The position numbers and the translations under genes are program-made. From the NCBI RefSeq assembly GCF_043290135.1, contig NC_134705.1, positions 101,519,239-101,583,238 of the forward strand: 64,000 nt of DNA, read 5' to 3'. Under the pieces are notes generated by a model that did no database searches, was not told where the DNA came from, and saw nothing but the letters and a program-made list of their open reading frames with translations. Source of the DNA: Rhipicephalus microplus. Taxonomy: Eukaryota; Arthropoda; Arachnida; Ixodida; Ixodidae. This document shows, piece after piece, positions 52,545 through 63,778 of this stretch (position 1 is the stretch's first letter; the number at the start of each line of letters is the position of its first letter).

Positions 52545-54380
52545 TCTACATAAGCGTGTATGTCAAGGTAGTAAAAATTCAATGTCCTTTAACAGTCCGT
52601 TGCAGTGGTGTAACAAAGCTAGATGTCAGGAGTAGATCTTTTCAATTAGGAACCAGGGGCATCAATCAGGGCCCAGTGCTTTCCCCTTTCTTATTGAACG
52701 TTACTATGCAAGCTTTCTCTCCTTTACTGGCAAGACTTCCACGCATACAGCACTCTATTTACCCTGATGAAATCGCCATCTGGACCAACAGTGGTTCATA
52801 TGGTGAGATCACAGTCGCCCTACAGGAAGCCGCAGACGGGGTACAAAATTTAGTTAAGCGAAACAGTCTTGCGTGCTGTCCCCACAAACCTGAACTTCTA
52901 GTAATCCAAAAATTTATAGCTGCAGAAAACTCTGCTCCTCCTGTTTGGTTTGCGTGAATATGAAAGATGGACTGGCCCAAGCTGTGTTAACGATACGAGT
53001 GCTGGGAATGTTCATACAACACAAAAAGCATAATTTACTTCAGCTGCGTTACTATGTGGCGTGCTCTGGCGCGTAGCCACGCGACATAAAGGCATGAAGG
53101 AGACAGACTAATGACGGCTGTCCAAAGCCTTCCTCATAAGCCACATTGTGTACTTCTATCCTTACTATCATCTCTGGCTCTATGACGAAGATAAAATAAT
53201 AGTGTGATTCGCATGGCCTACAAATCGGTCATAGGACTTCCTAGATTTGCATGGTCCGACCAATATCTAGACTCTGGAATTTATAACACTCTCTGAGCTT
53301 ATTCAGGTGCACCAAATTGTGCAAGTAGCCCATCTGTCAAGTACTGATGCGGGTAGAGGTTTTCTTGACAGACTATAGCATAAACGCCGTAATGAACTCG
53401 GTGGGGAGGATGTTACTACTACAGGCGATAAGACGCCTGTTAGGGGTGAAGCTTCTGCCTAAGAACATGCTACCGGGAAGACATGAATAAAGGTGGTCTG
53501 CCAGAGCAACGCCCTTTCATTAGAAGTACAAAAACTACCACTGCGTCACGTACGAGTATGCGGCCAAACAAGATGACCAATAGTATACCGTGAGTGTAGT
53601 GACCAAAAGGGGACAGATTACTAACACAGCTGCGGTGTGTCAGTATTCAACCATCATTGATTTAGTCATGACAAGCGCCTCCACCCGAATGATATTAGGT
53701 GACTCGAAGAGAGCCATAAATATTCTCTTCAAAGGTAACATCAACAACCGAGAAGCCAGAATTATGAGGAAACTGTCTGCCTGACAAGCCAATTGAATTA
53801 GTGTGGGTCCCTGCCCAATCGGAGAACCCTGGGAACGAGGAGCAGCACCACGTAGCCCGATGTCTAACAAACCGGAAGGCACGTCTCTCGGACCCAGTCT
53901 TCGCTGGTGAGGCACCGACTTTTTTCAATGACATCACAAACTTTTACAAAAGTGATCGGCGTATCTACCCATCACCAGATGAACACCTTACGAGAGTGCA
54001 GGCCATGATACTCCACAGCATTGAAACTTACTTTTTGCTTAGTTATCCTCGGTTGGCGCCTATTGCATGCGGATCGGGCAACCCCATCTGCCAAAACTGT
54101 AGCGCGCAAGAATTGGCCGAACAAAAACACGTATTGTGGAGCTAAGATAGCTCCCTCCCCCCCCCCCCCCCCCCCCGTAATGCTCAGGCAAGCACGCTCA
54201 CGGTCAACGTGGCAGGAGCTTGTTAAAACTCACATCAAGAAGAAGCAGCTCGCTATTGCTGCCTGGGCCTAAAGGATGGCTGCCCACGTGGAGCCACTTT
54301 GAGGACCGCACCTTCTGTGTCAATAAAATTTCTTCCTCCTCACGAAGAGGGTGGGGCGCGGTAATCTTGCTCCACTGTCT
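52545..54380 (+). mobile_element. 5'-truncated I/Jockey-type LINE
   Basis: Plus strand. The RT part at 52640-52920 reads F-Q-L-G-T-R-G-I-N-Q-G-P-V-L-S-P-F-L-L-N and S-I-Y-P-D-E-I-A-I-W, where Y-A-D-D is decayed to Y-P-D-E. RNase H end at 53800-53870 (W-V-P-A-Q-S-E-N-P-G-N-E-E, with H and G lost). C-terminal C-G-S-G-N-P-I-C-Q-N-C then H-V-L-W at 54068-54142. AATAAA at about 54322 and the end near 54380. Old copy. Confidence 0.75.
54148..54176. repeat. poly-C run
   Basis: About 22 C with one T near its start, inside the LINE C-terminal region; likely slippage. Confidence 0.9.
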
Positions 54381-54625
54381 TCAGATGCTACACGTGGGGT
54401 GATTACTATTACCATATGTGATCCTGACTCATATATCTTATCCAATTATGCTGATTAAATTGCTATTTCTGGCTTCTGATGAATCCAATATTTATGAGGG
54501 TTAGTGCAGTGAAGCAGGAACTGACGCATGCGCTTTTTTGGTCTGCTATTTGAAAGGTTTTACCAAGTTTGCGTGTAGCCTTGTTTTTCTTTATGTCGCC
54601 ATAACTGTATTTCTTTTCAGACATT

Positions 54626-54762
54626 GGGCTGCACCCACATTCCCTGCAGTGCATGAAAACGTTGCCTTTGGTCTAACGTGTGACAAGGAATACGTTATGC
54701 AATCAGAAAGATGCATCATTAAGCGGCTTAAGAAGCATCGCCATGCATGCCGAGCCCAGTAG
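54626..54762 (+). other. candidate orphan exon
   Basis: A good acceptor (TGTATTTCTTTTCAG, ends 54620) precedes a frame of about 45 codons ending at TAG 54760-54762, with three Cys and a Lys/Arg-rich end (R-L-K-K-H-R-H-A-C). That frame is phase 2; in phase 1, which Kunitz exons here require, the frame stops after 17 codons. Not linked to any other exon. Confidence 0.2.
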
Positions 54763-54769
54763 GAGGTGT

Positions 54770-55200
54770 GAAACCAGAATTGCTTAGAACTCCTACAGAG
54801 CGTCGAACGCATCTGAAAGCATATTATCACTAGTATTGTGTTGTTCTTTTTCATCGATACGCTACAGGGGTTCCCGAATATCCGACCCAAAGCTGTTGCC
54901 TCTCTCTACAATTGCTTAGTCGCTAGGTCTAAAACAGCAGATGAGGTGGCAAAAGCTTCTGAGAGGGGCAGTCAGAGTGCTTGATGAATAGGTGATCTTA
55001 ATGAAACAATAGAATAGTTATTGTGAAACTGAAGCGCGCTAACATTCGCACAAAAAACACCATGAAAGAACGTGTGTTTTCAAAGAGCCAATATTTGCAT
55101 ATTTGTCTTCAGTAGCTTCAACAAGTTTGAGGTCAACAAATTATTCAGTTAATCCTGAAAGCCACCGATAGTGATTTTTGAAGGGTAATTCGTTGCTAAT
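54770..55200. other. upstream of gene B, nothing recognised
   Basis: No TATA box near the gene B start codon; the 5' untranslated exon may lie further upstream. Confidence 0.35.
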
Positions 55201-55202
55201 TT

Positions 55203-55281
55203 ATGAATTTCAATTCTACAATGCTACGGGGCTTGATTGTGGCTGTGCTTGTGCCTTTTGCCGGCGTATACTACGGCTTGG
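55203..55281 (+). CDS. Kunitz gene B, signal-peptide exon
   Basis: ATG 55203 opens 26 codons: a short polar start, R-G, then a hydrophobic core LIVAVLVPFAGV, then small polar residues, ending at a good donor (GGTAAGCC, GT at 55282) in phase 1. This is the layout of a secretory signal peptide exon. It is followed on the same strand by a 27-nt phase-1 microexon and a phase-1 Kunitz exon, so they are proposed as one gene: exons 79, 27, 177 and 68 nt give an unbroken 116-codon frame plus stop. The links are inferred from phase and order, not from transcripts. Confidence 0.5.
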
Positions 55282-55557
55282 GTAAGCCCATGTTTTACCG
55301 CAGTCGGTTCATACTATTTAGTGTTATAGGCTATGTTCAACTAAAGGAAACTATCGGTTATGATTTAAAGGTTTCGTCAGCATGGCAAAGAATTTCTTAC
55401 TGCCTAAGTCTCATGCCTTACTATGTTCGTACAATGTTGAACCTAATATTTCAGTATAGGGAACTAAAACTAGAGCTAGAATTTCTGAGCAAATAATTCT
55501 GCTGACACTTCACACATAATCTGGCGACATAATCTGGCAACTTTGGCGACTTTGATC

Positions 55558-55558
<1 letters not shown>

Positions 55559-55590
<32 letters not shown>
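55559..55590. repeat. (AT)n microsatellite
   Basis: About 32 bp of AT repeat next to the end of the inverted tandem element. Confidence 0.9.
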
Positions 55591-55591
<1 letters not shown>

Positions 55592-55595
55592 CCGC

Positions 55596-57385
55596 CTACG
55601 ACATTTAGCTGTCCTGGCGTTTCGATAATGGTATCAATACAATACCAAACTTTCTACGGATTAACTTTACTGCATGACGAGCATATTTTACTAGTCATGG
55701 CATGAAAATTATGTCATGTTTGTCATGAATGTCAGGATATACATATCATGGTCCTGCAGCTTTAGCGGTGATTTCGTTCACATGGCATGTTGCAAAACGG
55801 GTATGGTAAGACATGATTGCATGACGAACAAAAGCGACAGACCCTAACATGAAAATCATGAGAAGCATGTCATGTAAAAACATGCTATGCGCCACGCTCA
55901 TGATGTGCTGGCGGTCTTTTCACTGGCGTCACATATACTGAATTCTGTATTATGGTACGTGAATGGTCAACAAAGGTATGCGACTGGGGCAAAAAAGATA
56001 ATCATTAAATACGTGTCTTGTAACAACGTGACTACATGCCACGCGCATGATGTGCTGGCGGCCGTTCGCTAGTTTCTCCCATAACAAATTTGGTATTACG
56101 GTACGTGAATGGAAGACAAACGTAAGATAATGATGCAAGCATGATAAACTTAAGGTGCGTGTCGCGTAACAACATGACTACATGCTACGCTCATGAAGCG
56201 CTCACGGCCATTTCGCTTGCTTGACATGCACCAAACTCGGTATTGCGTGACGCGAATGGACGACGTATATAAATGACTCCTCCAAACATCATAATCACAA
56301 CATGCGTGTCATGTAACAATATGACAACATGCTACACTGGTGATGCGCTCATGGCCGTTTCGCTAGCTTTACTTATACCAAGTTTGGTATTACGTGATGC
56401 CGATGGATGGCGAAGGCATAAGACTTGTGCAAACATGACAATTCTGAAATGCGTGTCATGTGAAAACATGACTACATGCCGCAGTCAAGACGCCAATACA
56501 CTTCGACGTGACGCGGTGTGCGTGCTCGACTGCGTTCATTTTGTCGCATCACGCCGGCGTCCATTGCAGGCACGGTCTTACCAAATACTCGCAGAAGCGC
56601 CGCGCTGCGTTGCTGTGACGCATGCACGTTTCAGCGCGTCCGGCTTCCCTCCGTCACGAAAAGAGGGTGTCAGATCATGGAGCACTCGTGTTTTGACAAC
56701 GTAGCGTCACTGTGTCTTGCGTGCGCCCACGTCAACGTTAAGTATTAGGCCCTCATGATGCTCACGCGGCCGTTTTGCTAGTTCACGTATATTAAAATTT
56801 GGTGTTCCGTGACGACAATGGATGACGAAATGTATTATTGGTGCAAACATGATAATCCTGACATGCGTGTCATGCAAGAACATGACAACAAAGCACGCTA
56901 ATAGCGTGCTCGCGGTCGTTTTGCTAGCTCCGCCTATACTAAATTTGGTACCACTTAACTTGAATGGATGACAAAAGTAAACGACACACCCAAACACAAT
57001 AATTGATTGATATGTGGGGTTTAACGTCCCAAAACCACCATATGATTATGAGAGACGCCGTAGTGGAGGGCTCTGGAAATTTTGACCACCTGGGGTTCTT
57101 TAACGTGCACCCAAATTTGAGCACACGGGCCTACAACATTTCCGCCTCCATCGGAAATGCAGCCGCCGCCACCGGGATTCGATCTCGTGACCTGCGAGTC
57201 AGCAGCCGAGTATCTTAGCCACTAGACCACCGCGGCGGGCCCAAACACAATAATCATGACACGCAAGTTGTGTACGGCATTATTTACCTCCACCTCGTAA
57301 CGTTGTGCTGAATTTAAAGTGACATATCAACTTTTCTTATTCGTGCTTCGCATATCATCAATTTTCACTGTACGTGGGATCTCCC
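55596..57385 (-). repeat. ~150-bp tandem repeat element, copy 2 (inverted)
   Basis: Reverse complement of the 24780-26290 element, including both framing ends (CCTACGAC near 55605 and TGTACGTGGGATCT near 57370). It has a SINE inserted at 57004. It lies in the first intron of Kunitz gene B. Confidence 0.82.
57004..57239 (-). mobile_element. tRNA-derived SINE with target duplication
   Basis: On the minus strand it starts with a tRNA-like head: A box TGGTCTAGTGGC, B box GATCGAATCCC. A body follows and a short AATCA-type tail. The 15-bp flanks CCCAAACACAATAAT (56989-57003 and 57240-57254) are identical, so insertion was retrotransposition. It may belong to the tick SINE family Ruka; this was not checked. 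Confidence 0.88.
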
Positions 57386-57525
57386 AATTGTTTCACAATG
57401 ATGCCTTGTCTCTAAGACTGCTTTTTGAATGCCGTGGGATGTCATTTGCACCTGAAAGGTCGCTAATTTGAGAATGTTTTATTTCCTGATATGCTCACGT
57501 ATCATTGTGTTTGGTGTTGTTGCAG

Positions 57526-57552
57526 CTCGTGCAACACCAGCAGAAAAATTTG
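57526..57552 (+). CDS. Kunitz gene B, 27-nt microexon
   Basis: Acceptor TTTGGTGTTGTTGCAG and donor GTAAGT bound 27 nt, phase 1 on both sides, encoding a linker R-A-T-P-A-E-K-F. Its size and phase fit a spacer between signal peptide and Kunitz domain. Short exons can occur by chance, but both splice signals are strong and the phase agrees with its neighbours. Confidence 0.45.
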
Positions 57553-57559
57553 GTAAGTG

Positions 57560-60500
57560 AAAATGGCGCATTCTTATGAACATGCTGCTAACTAGAAAGG
57601 GCAAGGCAAAAGCATCGCAGGACTGACATTGGAGTTTAACAGGCAATTTCAATGACAATATTAAGGGCAAAGTACAAATCTGGCAGAAGCAACTTGTGAA
57701 GCGCTTGAAACTGAAACAAAACGTACTATCGGGTGCACTTCATTGTAACGTCCCTCAGAAAATGGGTTTCTTTTTCACAATTTTTGGGAAGTGGCGCTCA
57801 CATGCTGCACTTGTCTGTACCACCTCGTTGCGGGCCTTCAGTGGACAGCTGCGTGTGGTTAAAGGGAGTCTATAGTATTGCTCGTGTTTCTCGTTCACTA
57901 ATAAGTACGGACAAAATTGATTATGTGTAGTTTTTCCCAGCGCCCCTGCCGCTTCTACTTATCACGTGGAAGCATAGCTACAAAGTACATGCATGCATAT
58001 ACCCCGAGAGCGGTAGATTGCAAAATTATCTATACTGTTTTCTCCAAAAACATAACGTAATTTCTTAAAATTTTCTCAGTGAGTTGTCAACTGAGGTTTC
58101 TAAATGATGCGTGCTTCAGCATGTCCTTAAATGAATTCCTCAACTTTCCATTTGCGGTCAAAAAAGCACAAAAATGAATTTTTTTGAACTTTTGTTATAA
58201 TAAGCATCTCAAACTATTATCAGTGTAAAGTACCAATTATTTTCAATACAGTAAATGTGTTACTACAGCATTTCATTTTCCGCAAAAAACTCAAGAAAGA
58301 CTATCGTCTTTAAAACTTCTACAATAAAGACTATCGTCTTTAAAAACATAGACGATGCTGTTCGCGCTGGAATAATGCGGGATTGTGAAGGCCCCGACGG
58401 GCCACACAAACGAAACGTCGCCGACGTCGCTGGCCTGGGAAGTTTTCGCCAACGCTAGTGGTACGCGGCGACGCCCACTGGAATACTTGCTTTGTGGGTT
58501 GCTAATGTAGCGGTAATTAACGGGAACAGTTTTTACCAGCAAGGCGAGCTGTGTAGAGCATTATATACACGGAAGCACGCAATGCCTGTAACAGTAACGC
58601 AATGAACAACAACCGTCCCATCGTCCAGCGGGAATGAGCGACTGGCGTTATGTGCCTTGAACTTCGGATATCTGAAGACACGCGACGGTTAGATAAAAAT
58701 CACCCAAGTGATCATGAGACTAATTATGATATCGCCGCTGATCAAGACCTATTGTGTATCTTAGGTGTTGTTTCTTATGATGACAGCGCTTGCTTTTTCT
58801 GTCGTCAGTTTTATTATTCTACTTTCGGCAATGGGCTCCTACTCAGGATCACTCCTTATCGGAACCTCAACTACGACATACTGGGCTTCATTTTCTACTT
58901 GTCTGGAGGATTGACGCATGTCTGTAATGCATCACAATATGTTGGTTTGGGCAGCATCATATCTGCTAGGGTGCTTCGTCTCATAGCATCAGCCCTACAT
59001 GCAGTCGGTGTCGTTCTCACCGTCCGAGCACGAGTGTGAACCTTTAGTGCCACATGCCTAAATTTACACCTGAAACGCTCCCTGCTTAGCTCCGTGCCCA
59101 TGGCATCGACCTTTTGTACAGGTGGTGGTATAAGGCGTCTCAACAGGCGCTGTAATATATTTTTCGGTGTATCTCTATTTACTAAAGGAAATAAAGTTGC
59201 AAAAAGGTTGCGAGTGTTGGTTACTGCGTCATGGTTGCGATACAATGTGTTTCTCTGCTTAACAGCAATCAGACAGGAAACACCTTATGTGTGATAAAGT
59301 CTACCTGTGTGTATGCGTGCTTCATGCCTAGAATGAAAAGGGGAGATTTTTTAAACGTGTCATATACCTAAGCAGTGATAGTGTTCGAAGTTCCACGAAG
59401 AAGGTTTTCTTTCATTAGGCTACAGGTAAGCTGTAGACCTTTTTCAAGCATATAAGTGCCCTCAACAGGCCGGCATGTGCTCATAGGAAAACTGTACGCC
59501 ACTACGTGCACGCGTTAGCTTCCTGCTTGCGTTGTGCCAGTGCACTTCTCAAACAAAGTGAATTGAGCAAGGTGCATTTTATTGCAGCACAATTCAATGA
59601 CGAACCTCAGTGCTTAGCTACGACTAATTCTCTGCGATTTTCATCAGTCTCACTGTTGCATCAGCTAAGTGGCTGAGAATTGTCACCTATTATTATATTT
59701 TTTTTTTTCAGATCAGGACGCCATAAAGCATAAATTAAATTTAAAAAGACATAACACGGTTGCCTACGTGGTTGCCAATAAATTAAATTTAAGAAAGACA
59801 TAACTTGGTTGCTTATGCAGTGCGTAAGCTTATTTTATGTAAGAAGCCTACCATCTTTCGAAGGGCAAAAGTTTGTTTTAGCTTAATTTAACAAGAAGGA
59901 TTTTTCTGACAACATGCTATAAGCACCACTGTTTCGTGCTTTGCGAAAAAAAATTATACCCAGCTTGCAGTACTGAAATGTCCTTTTATTCAGCACAAGA
60001 TGTTTTGGAGAAGGACTTTCTGGTTTAGGTTGTTTGTCCTACATTGGTAAAAATACTAGTATTTCTTGCGTTAATACAACGCAGAAATTTTGATCAGTTT
60101 CATTGTCTATCGGGAATTCTATCGAATGATTTGGCAACCTGGCGCGAGTTTAGCCCCTTGCTCAACAATCACGTCTGTTGATTTGGTGGCTGCGTTCATA
60201 CTTTTGAACATGTCAATTGAAAAGCAGATATTGCTCATACAAGAAGCTCAACGTCAATAATTAGGTAACGTACCTTATTGAGTAATTGCATGAGTACGTA
60301 CTTTTAAAGGTCCGCAGAGTGTATTACTCTGCGCTGACAATGTGATTATATGAAGGCGAGACCTGGTGTTTTCTATGCTTCGCGAGAAGGATGCTTAAGT
60401 TCAATCTACTTTTACATCAAGCAATAGCTTCTCCCTCTGCTCTTTGCTGTGCTTAAAGCAGTGACGTGGTAGGAAGAAGCGTATACGACGTGCACACTGA

Positions 60501-61490
60501 CGCACTTTCTATTCAGAATGCCGTGGGACTGTTCTCGCCCGTGATTGTAGCGAAGCAAAATACGTTTTCACCATGGATGTCCACTAATCAGCGCATCTTG
60601 GTGCTCTTTAGCCCTCAATAGTTTGCCATTGCCCGTGTTCTATACGACAGCTTTAGAAGACGGGCGCACAACCAAGTCATTGTCACTAAACTTACTTGCG
60701 GGTTGAACCAAATCAGATTGTACTCCAACATTCTTGCTTATCAGTGCTCCTGTATTCTGCGCAGCAAAGAGACAGATCAAGAATATCAGAAGACAAGGGG
60801 TTTAACTATACTGCGTCCGGTTTGCTATCCTACATGGTGGGCGAGGGGAGCAAGGGAGGAAAGGAAAGAGAGGAGATGCGCTGTGCCCCCCGCACATGCA
60901 GCTCGTAAAGAAATAGAATTTTTGGTTTAGTTTTCTAACAGGCACCTATATATGACCGACGTCTATTGCAAAAAGTGAACTGTTTTCAATTTGAAACTCG
61001 ACAATAACAACTTTTTTAAAAACAAAATGTACTCACAAAACTTTCAAATGCTTAGTTAAATTCCCTCGTTGTCTACACAGCTGTCAATCGCTTCGCAATG
61101 TGTAACCTCTTGTGTGACCCGCCACTGGCTCCCAGTCATTACCTCTCAATATCCCAGTTGAATACACTGTGCAGCACACTACATCGGCGCATTCTGAGGG
61201 ACGAGGAAGATTACACTAGAGCCTGAGATGGTCGTCCCCCTGATTTTACGGCCGTTCGAGAGGCAGCTCTAGTAAAGCCTCCGTGCACAATCTTCTTACT
61301 GACCCCGCAGTGTGATGACGATGGGGAAGGCAAATACCACGCATGCTCCTGTGCACGTGAGGCCACAACGCGCAACCGCCGCAAGGTGTCGCACCGCAGA
61401 GCAAGGCCACCTGCTCGCTCGCTATACACAGACGTTGCCTCGGTTGCACGCATTGTTGAACTCTTGGCTGTACTGTTGCTTATCAATCTG
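57560..61490. other. long intron of gene B, mostly unrecognised
   Basis: No gene recognised. It holds a ~48-bp imperfect direct duplication at 59728-59820 (TAAATTAAATTTAA units), a 5'-truncated LINE tail at about 60735-60880, and a possible phase-1 terminal exon at 60517-60587 with two Cys. A plus frame at 58650-59039 has no family feature. Confidence 0.4.
60735..60880 (-). mobile_element. LINE 3' tail fragment
   Basis: GCGTCCGGTTTGCTATCC followed by a GGGGAG/GGAAAG-rich stretch matches 48795-48870, the 3' untranslated part of the foldback-resident LINE. It is an extreme 5' truncation. Confidence 0.55.
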
Positions 61491-62336
61491 TGGTGCGAGA
61501 CCCTTATTAACGAGGGTCTTGTGCTGACAGGCTTGGTGCATTTAAGTTGTATACGTGGGACTATTGGCCAGCTGCCCGCTCCTAATAGGTTCACGTGCTA
61601 CGTGATGCCAAACAGGCCCAAAAGAGTATGCTACACTCGCCACCATGGCTACTGGTGGCGCTGCTTGACACTCCCATGCTTAAGTTCACATATAAACCCG
61701 ATAAAGTGGCTGGGAGGATACCCGCCGTGATAGCTCTGTGGTAGCATCGAACACGTTATTCGAAGGGCGCAGGTTCGGTTCTTCCCACGGCAAGTTATCT
61801 TTTCAGCCACTTTTATTTCTTCATATTTACATTACAATTTGGTGTAATAACTTACCTTATACTTTCCTTTGCATTATAGACCCCTTGCAAAAACGATGGA
61901 AACAGTGGGCGGCGGCATCCATGGTAAATAAAGAGACGACAACAATAAGCGTGCGTACGGCGGGCTTTGTTGTTGTCTATTGCGTCTTCGTTATGGCAGG
62001 GGCCTCCTATGCGACTGTTTTCCCTACGACAGGGTGGGAAAGAGATCTTTCTAGCTTCCCACCTAAAACAAAGACAGGCTAGCTGAGTTTTACCGAAGCA
62101 AGTTGACGGCAGAGCAATACAACCGCTGCTACAACTTCAGCGTAAAATCTCATGGGACCCAGCTTCCGCAACGAAGAACGGAGCCCGGTGGACGCACGCT
62201 TTTTGTTGTCATTTCCTCCTTTGGTACGGACGCCACCGCCTAGTGTGTTGTCATTGTTTTTTGCAATGGGTATAGATCTCCTTAGTGTTGTGTCAAACCA
62301 CGGAAAAACAAGCCCTTAAGTATACAGTTCTTTCCC

Positions 62337-62340
<4 letters not shown>
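61491..62340 (+). repeat. 450-bp tRNA-like unit split by a MITE
   Basis: Unit sequence runs from TTAACGAGGGTCTTG (61506) through a decayed tRNA-like segment (61725-61795) to CATTATA (61875), is interrupted by the MITE, and resumes at AGATCTCC (62273) up to CCCTTATTTATAT, where an AT run begins. Confidence 0.75.
61876..62272. mobile_element. small MITE-like insertion
   Basis: About 395 bp with imperfect terminal inverted repeats (CCCTTGCAAAAACGATGG at left, its complement with a few changes, CATTGTTTTTTGCAATGGG, at right). ATAGA flanks both ends and could be part of the target duplication. It interrupts the 450-bp unit. No coding potential. Confidence 0.6.

Positions 62341-62342
<2 letters not shown>

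Positions 62343-62408
<66 letters not shown>
62343..62408. repeat. (AT)n microsatellite
   Basis: About 65 bp AT run, left of the hammerhead-like segment. Confidence 0.95.
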
Positions 62409-62410
<2 letters not shown>

Positions 62411-62500
62411 CAGTAGATCCTCAGTGAACGGTCACAACGTGGTTTATTTCGACGTTTAAGCCTAGAGTCTAGCCTTTATCAGGATTAAAGATACAGTTTG
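62409..62500 (-). ncRNA. degenerate hammerhead-like segment
   Basis: On the minus strand CTGATAA, then GGCTAGACTCTAGGC, then TTAAACG, resembling CUGANGA / helix II / GAAAC with one or two core changes. Same AT-flanked setting as 14049. Probably a dead relative of the motif at 14 kb. Confidence 0.3.
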
Positions 62501-62619
62501 TTGGTGCTCAGCTTTATACAATCTCAAATCAGAGGGCAAGGAAAGAGGAAAAAAGACTAAAAAGAAAAAGAAGAAAAAAGAGCAGAAGAGAAAAATAATA
62601 TACATATAAATATATTATC

Positions 62620-62726
<107 letters not shown>

Positions 62727-62732
62727 CGTGTT

Positions 62733-62934
62733 GATCCTCCACCTTAACACGAAAAAATGCCGTTTTGCCACAGAATGATCAAGGTTTTGGGCCACGTCGT
62801 GAGCAAAAACGGAATTCGGCTGGATCCGGACAAAATTGCTGCGGTGCTTTGTTTTCTGTGCCCAGAAACGCCGAAGGAGTTGCGAAGTTTTCTTGGTCTC
62901 GCCTCCTATTTTCGCCGTTTTCTCTCTTTCGCAG
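62733..62934 (+). pseudogene. gypsy RT fragment abutting the Kunitz exon
   Basis: Reads L-H-L-N-T-K-K-C-R-F in one frame, then, one base shifted, IKVLGHVVSKNGIRLDP, K-I-A-A-V, PKELRSFLGLASYFRRF: the thumb and connection region of a Ty3/gypsy RT. The second frame runs on without a stop into the Kunitz exon. The end of the fragment blends into the splice acceptor (TTTTCTCTCTTTCGCAG). About 65 codons only. Confidence 0.85.
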
Positions 62935-63111
62935 TCATCAAGAGGCCAGTGGCCTGCTACATGGGCCCAGAATATGGTCTTTGCGAAGGACATTATGAGC
63001 GTTTTTTCTACAATGCCTCAAACAACAAATGCACACCATTCAACTATAGTGGATGTGACGGAAATGGTAACAATTTTGACACGAAACGGGAATGCAGATA
63101 CTTGTGTGGAT
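62935..63111 (+). CDS. Kunitz gene B, Kunitz-domain exon
   Basis: A 177-nt exon, phase 1 on both sides, acceptor CTCTCTTTCGCAG and donor GTAAGT. It encodes a full Kunitz/BPTI domain with all six cysteines at exact BPTI spacing (8, 15, 7, 12 and 3 residues between them), the F-F-Y-N block and G-N-G-N-N-F block. The P1 residue, directly after the second cysteine, is Glu with Gly at P1', so it should not act on trypsin-like enzymes; a different target (another protease, an ion channel or integrin-like partner) is possible. Secreted if the signal-peptide exon at 55203 is used. Sister of gene A. Confidence 0.85.
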
Positions 63112-63374
63112 GTAAGTAGAGCTACTGTTTCATACGTTATATACTGCTGCACGAATACAGCTTGTAGTAAACACCACCATAGCGGATACTTCATAACAAC
63201 TAACTTTTCCTGTTTCTACTTTGTTTGTCTGTTCTTAAGTAAATGTGAATACCTTTATCGTAGGTCTAATAGCAATGATAAATATTTTGTTTACACGTTA
63301 TTGTATGTAGAGCTGAGCTCATGGACATTGTCAGTTCACCATCTTTTGGTATTATGAAATTTAATTTTTTGCAG

Positions 63375-63442
63375 CCGTTCACCCAGTTACAGACGGGAAG
63401 TGTGTATCCGTTTGTGTGAGACATGAGCACTTTTTCCGATAA
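63375..63442 (+). CDS. Kunitz gene B, terminal exon
   Basis: Acceptor TTAATTTTTTGCAG, then 2 + 63 nt and TAA 63440-63442. The tail of 21 codons holds two cysteines (G-K-C-V-S-V-C) beyond the Kunitz domain, which could pair with each other or make a dimer bond. AATAAA follows 24 bp later. The matching exon of gene A has lost its CAG acceptor and both cysteines. Confidence 0.6.
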
Positions 63443-63465
63443 ATGCTGTTCTTGAACATTCGTGC

Positions 63466-63471
63466 AATAAA
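63466..63471 (+). terminator. polyadenylation signal AATAAA, Kunitz gene B
   Basis: AATAAA 24 bp after the stop codon, conserved in gene A. Confidence 0.6.
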
Positions 63472-63690
63472 TACAGGAACTATCTACATTGTAGCGAAGA
63501 TAAAGATTCTTGTGTACTTCACCGTGAACATGTGAAAGTGATATTTGTTAAAAATTTCATGAAATAGGCAATAATGCGTCAGCAGCCGTAAGGATAAAAA
63601 AAGGAAAAAATAAAAAGGCATAACAACCATGAATTCATGACGTCCTTGCAATCATAAAGCAATTTATCTGGTAATAGCACGATACATATG

Positions 63691-63778
63691 AAAAAAGAGA
63701 AACACGACACAGACGTCAAGAAAGGTAGGCGCCTATCTTTCTCGACGTCTGGGTGGCCTTTTTCTTTTTCCTTTTTTC
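63691..63778. repeat. long hairpin downstream of gene B
   Basis: Counterpart of 15885-15970, centred on GGCGCC at 63728-63733, with arms CACGACACAGACGTC and GACGTCTGGGTGG plus A-rich and T-rich ends. A second copy of one arm follows at about 63800-63840. Confidence 0.6.

Noticed and set aside
58650..59039. 129-codon plus frame and overlapping 116-codon minus frame
   Set aside because: No recognisable motif in either; both compete for the same DNA and neither has a supported start.
61240..61500. Cys- and Arg-containing open reading across 61250-61500
   Set aside because: Cysteine spacing fits no family I know, no splice signals, and the frame runs into the 450-bp repeat unit.
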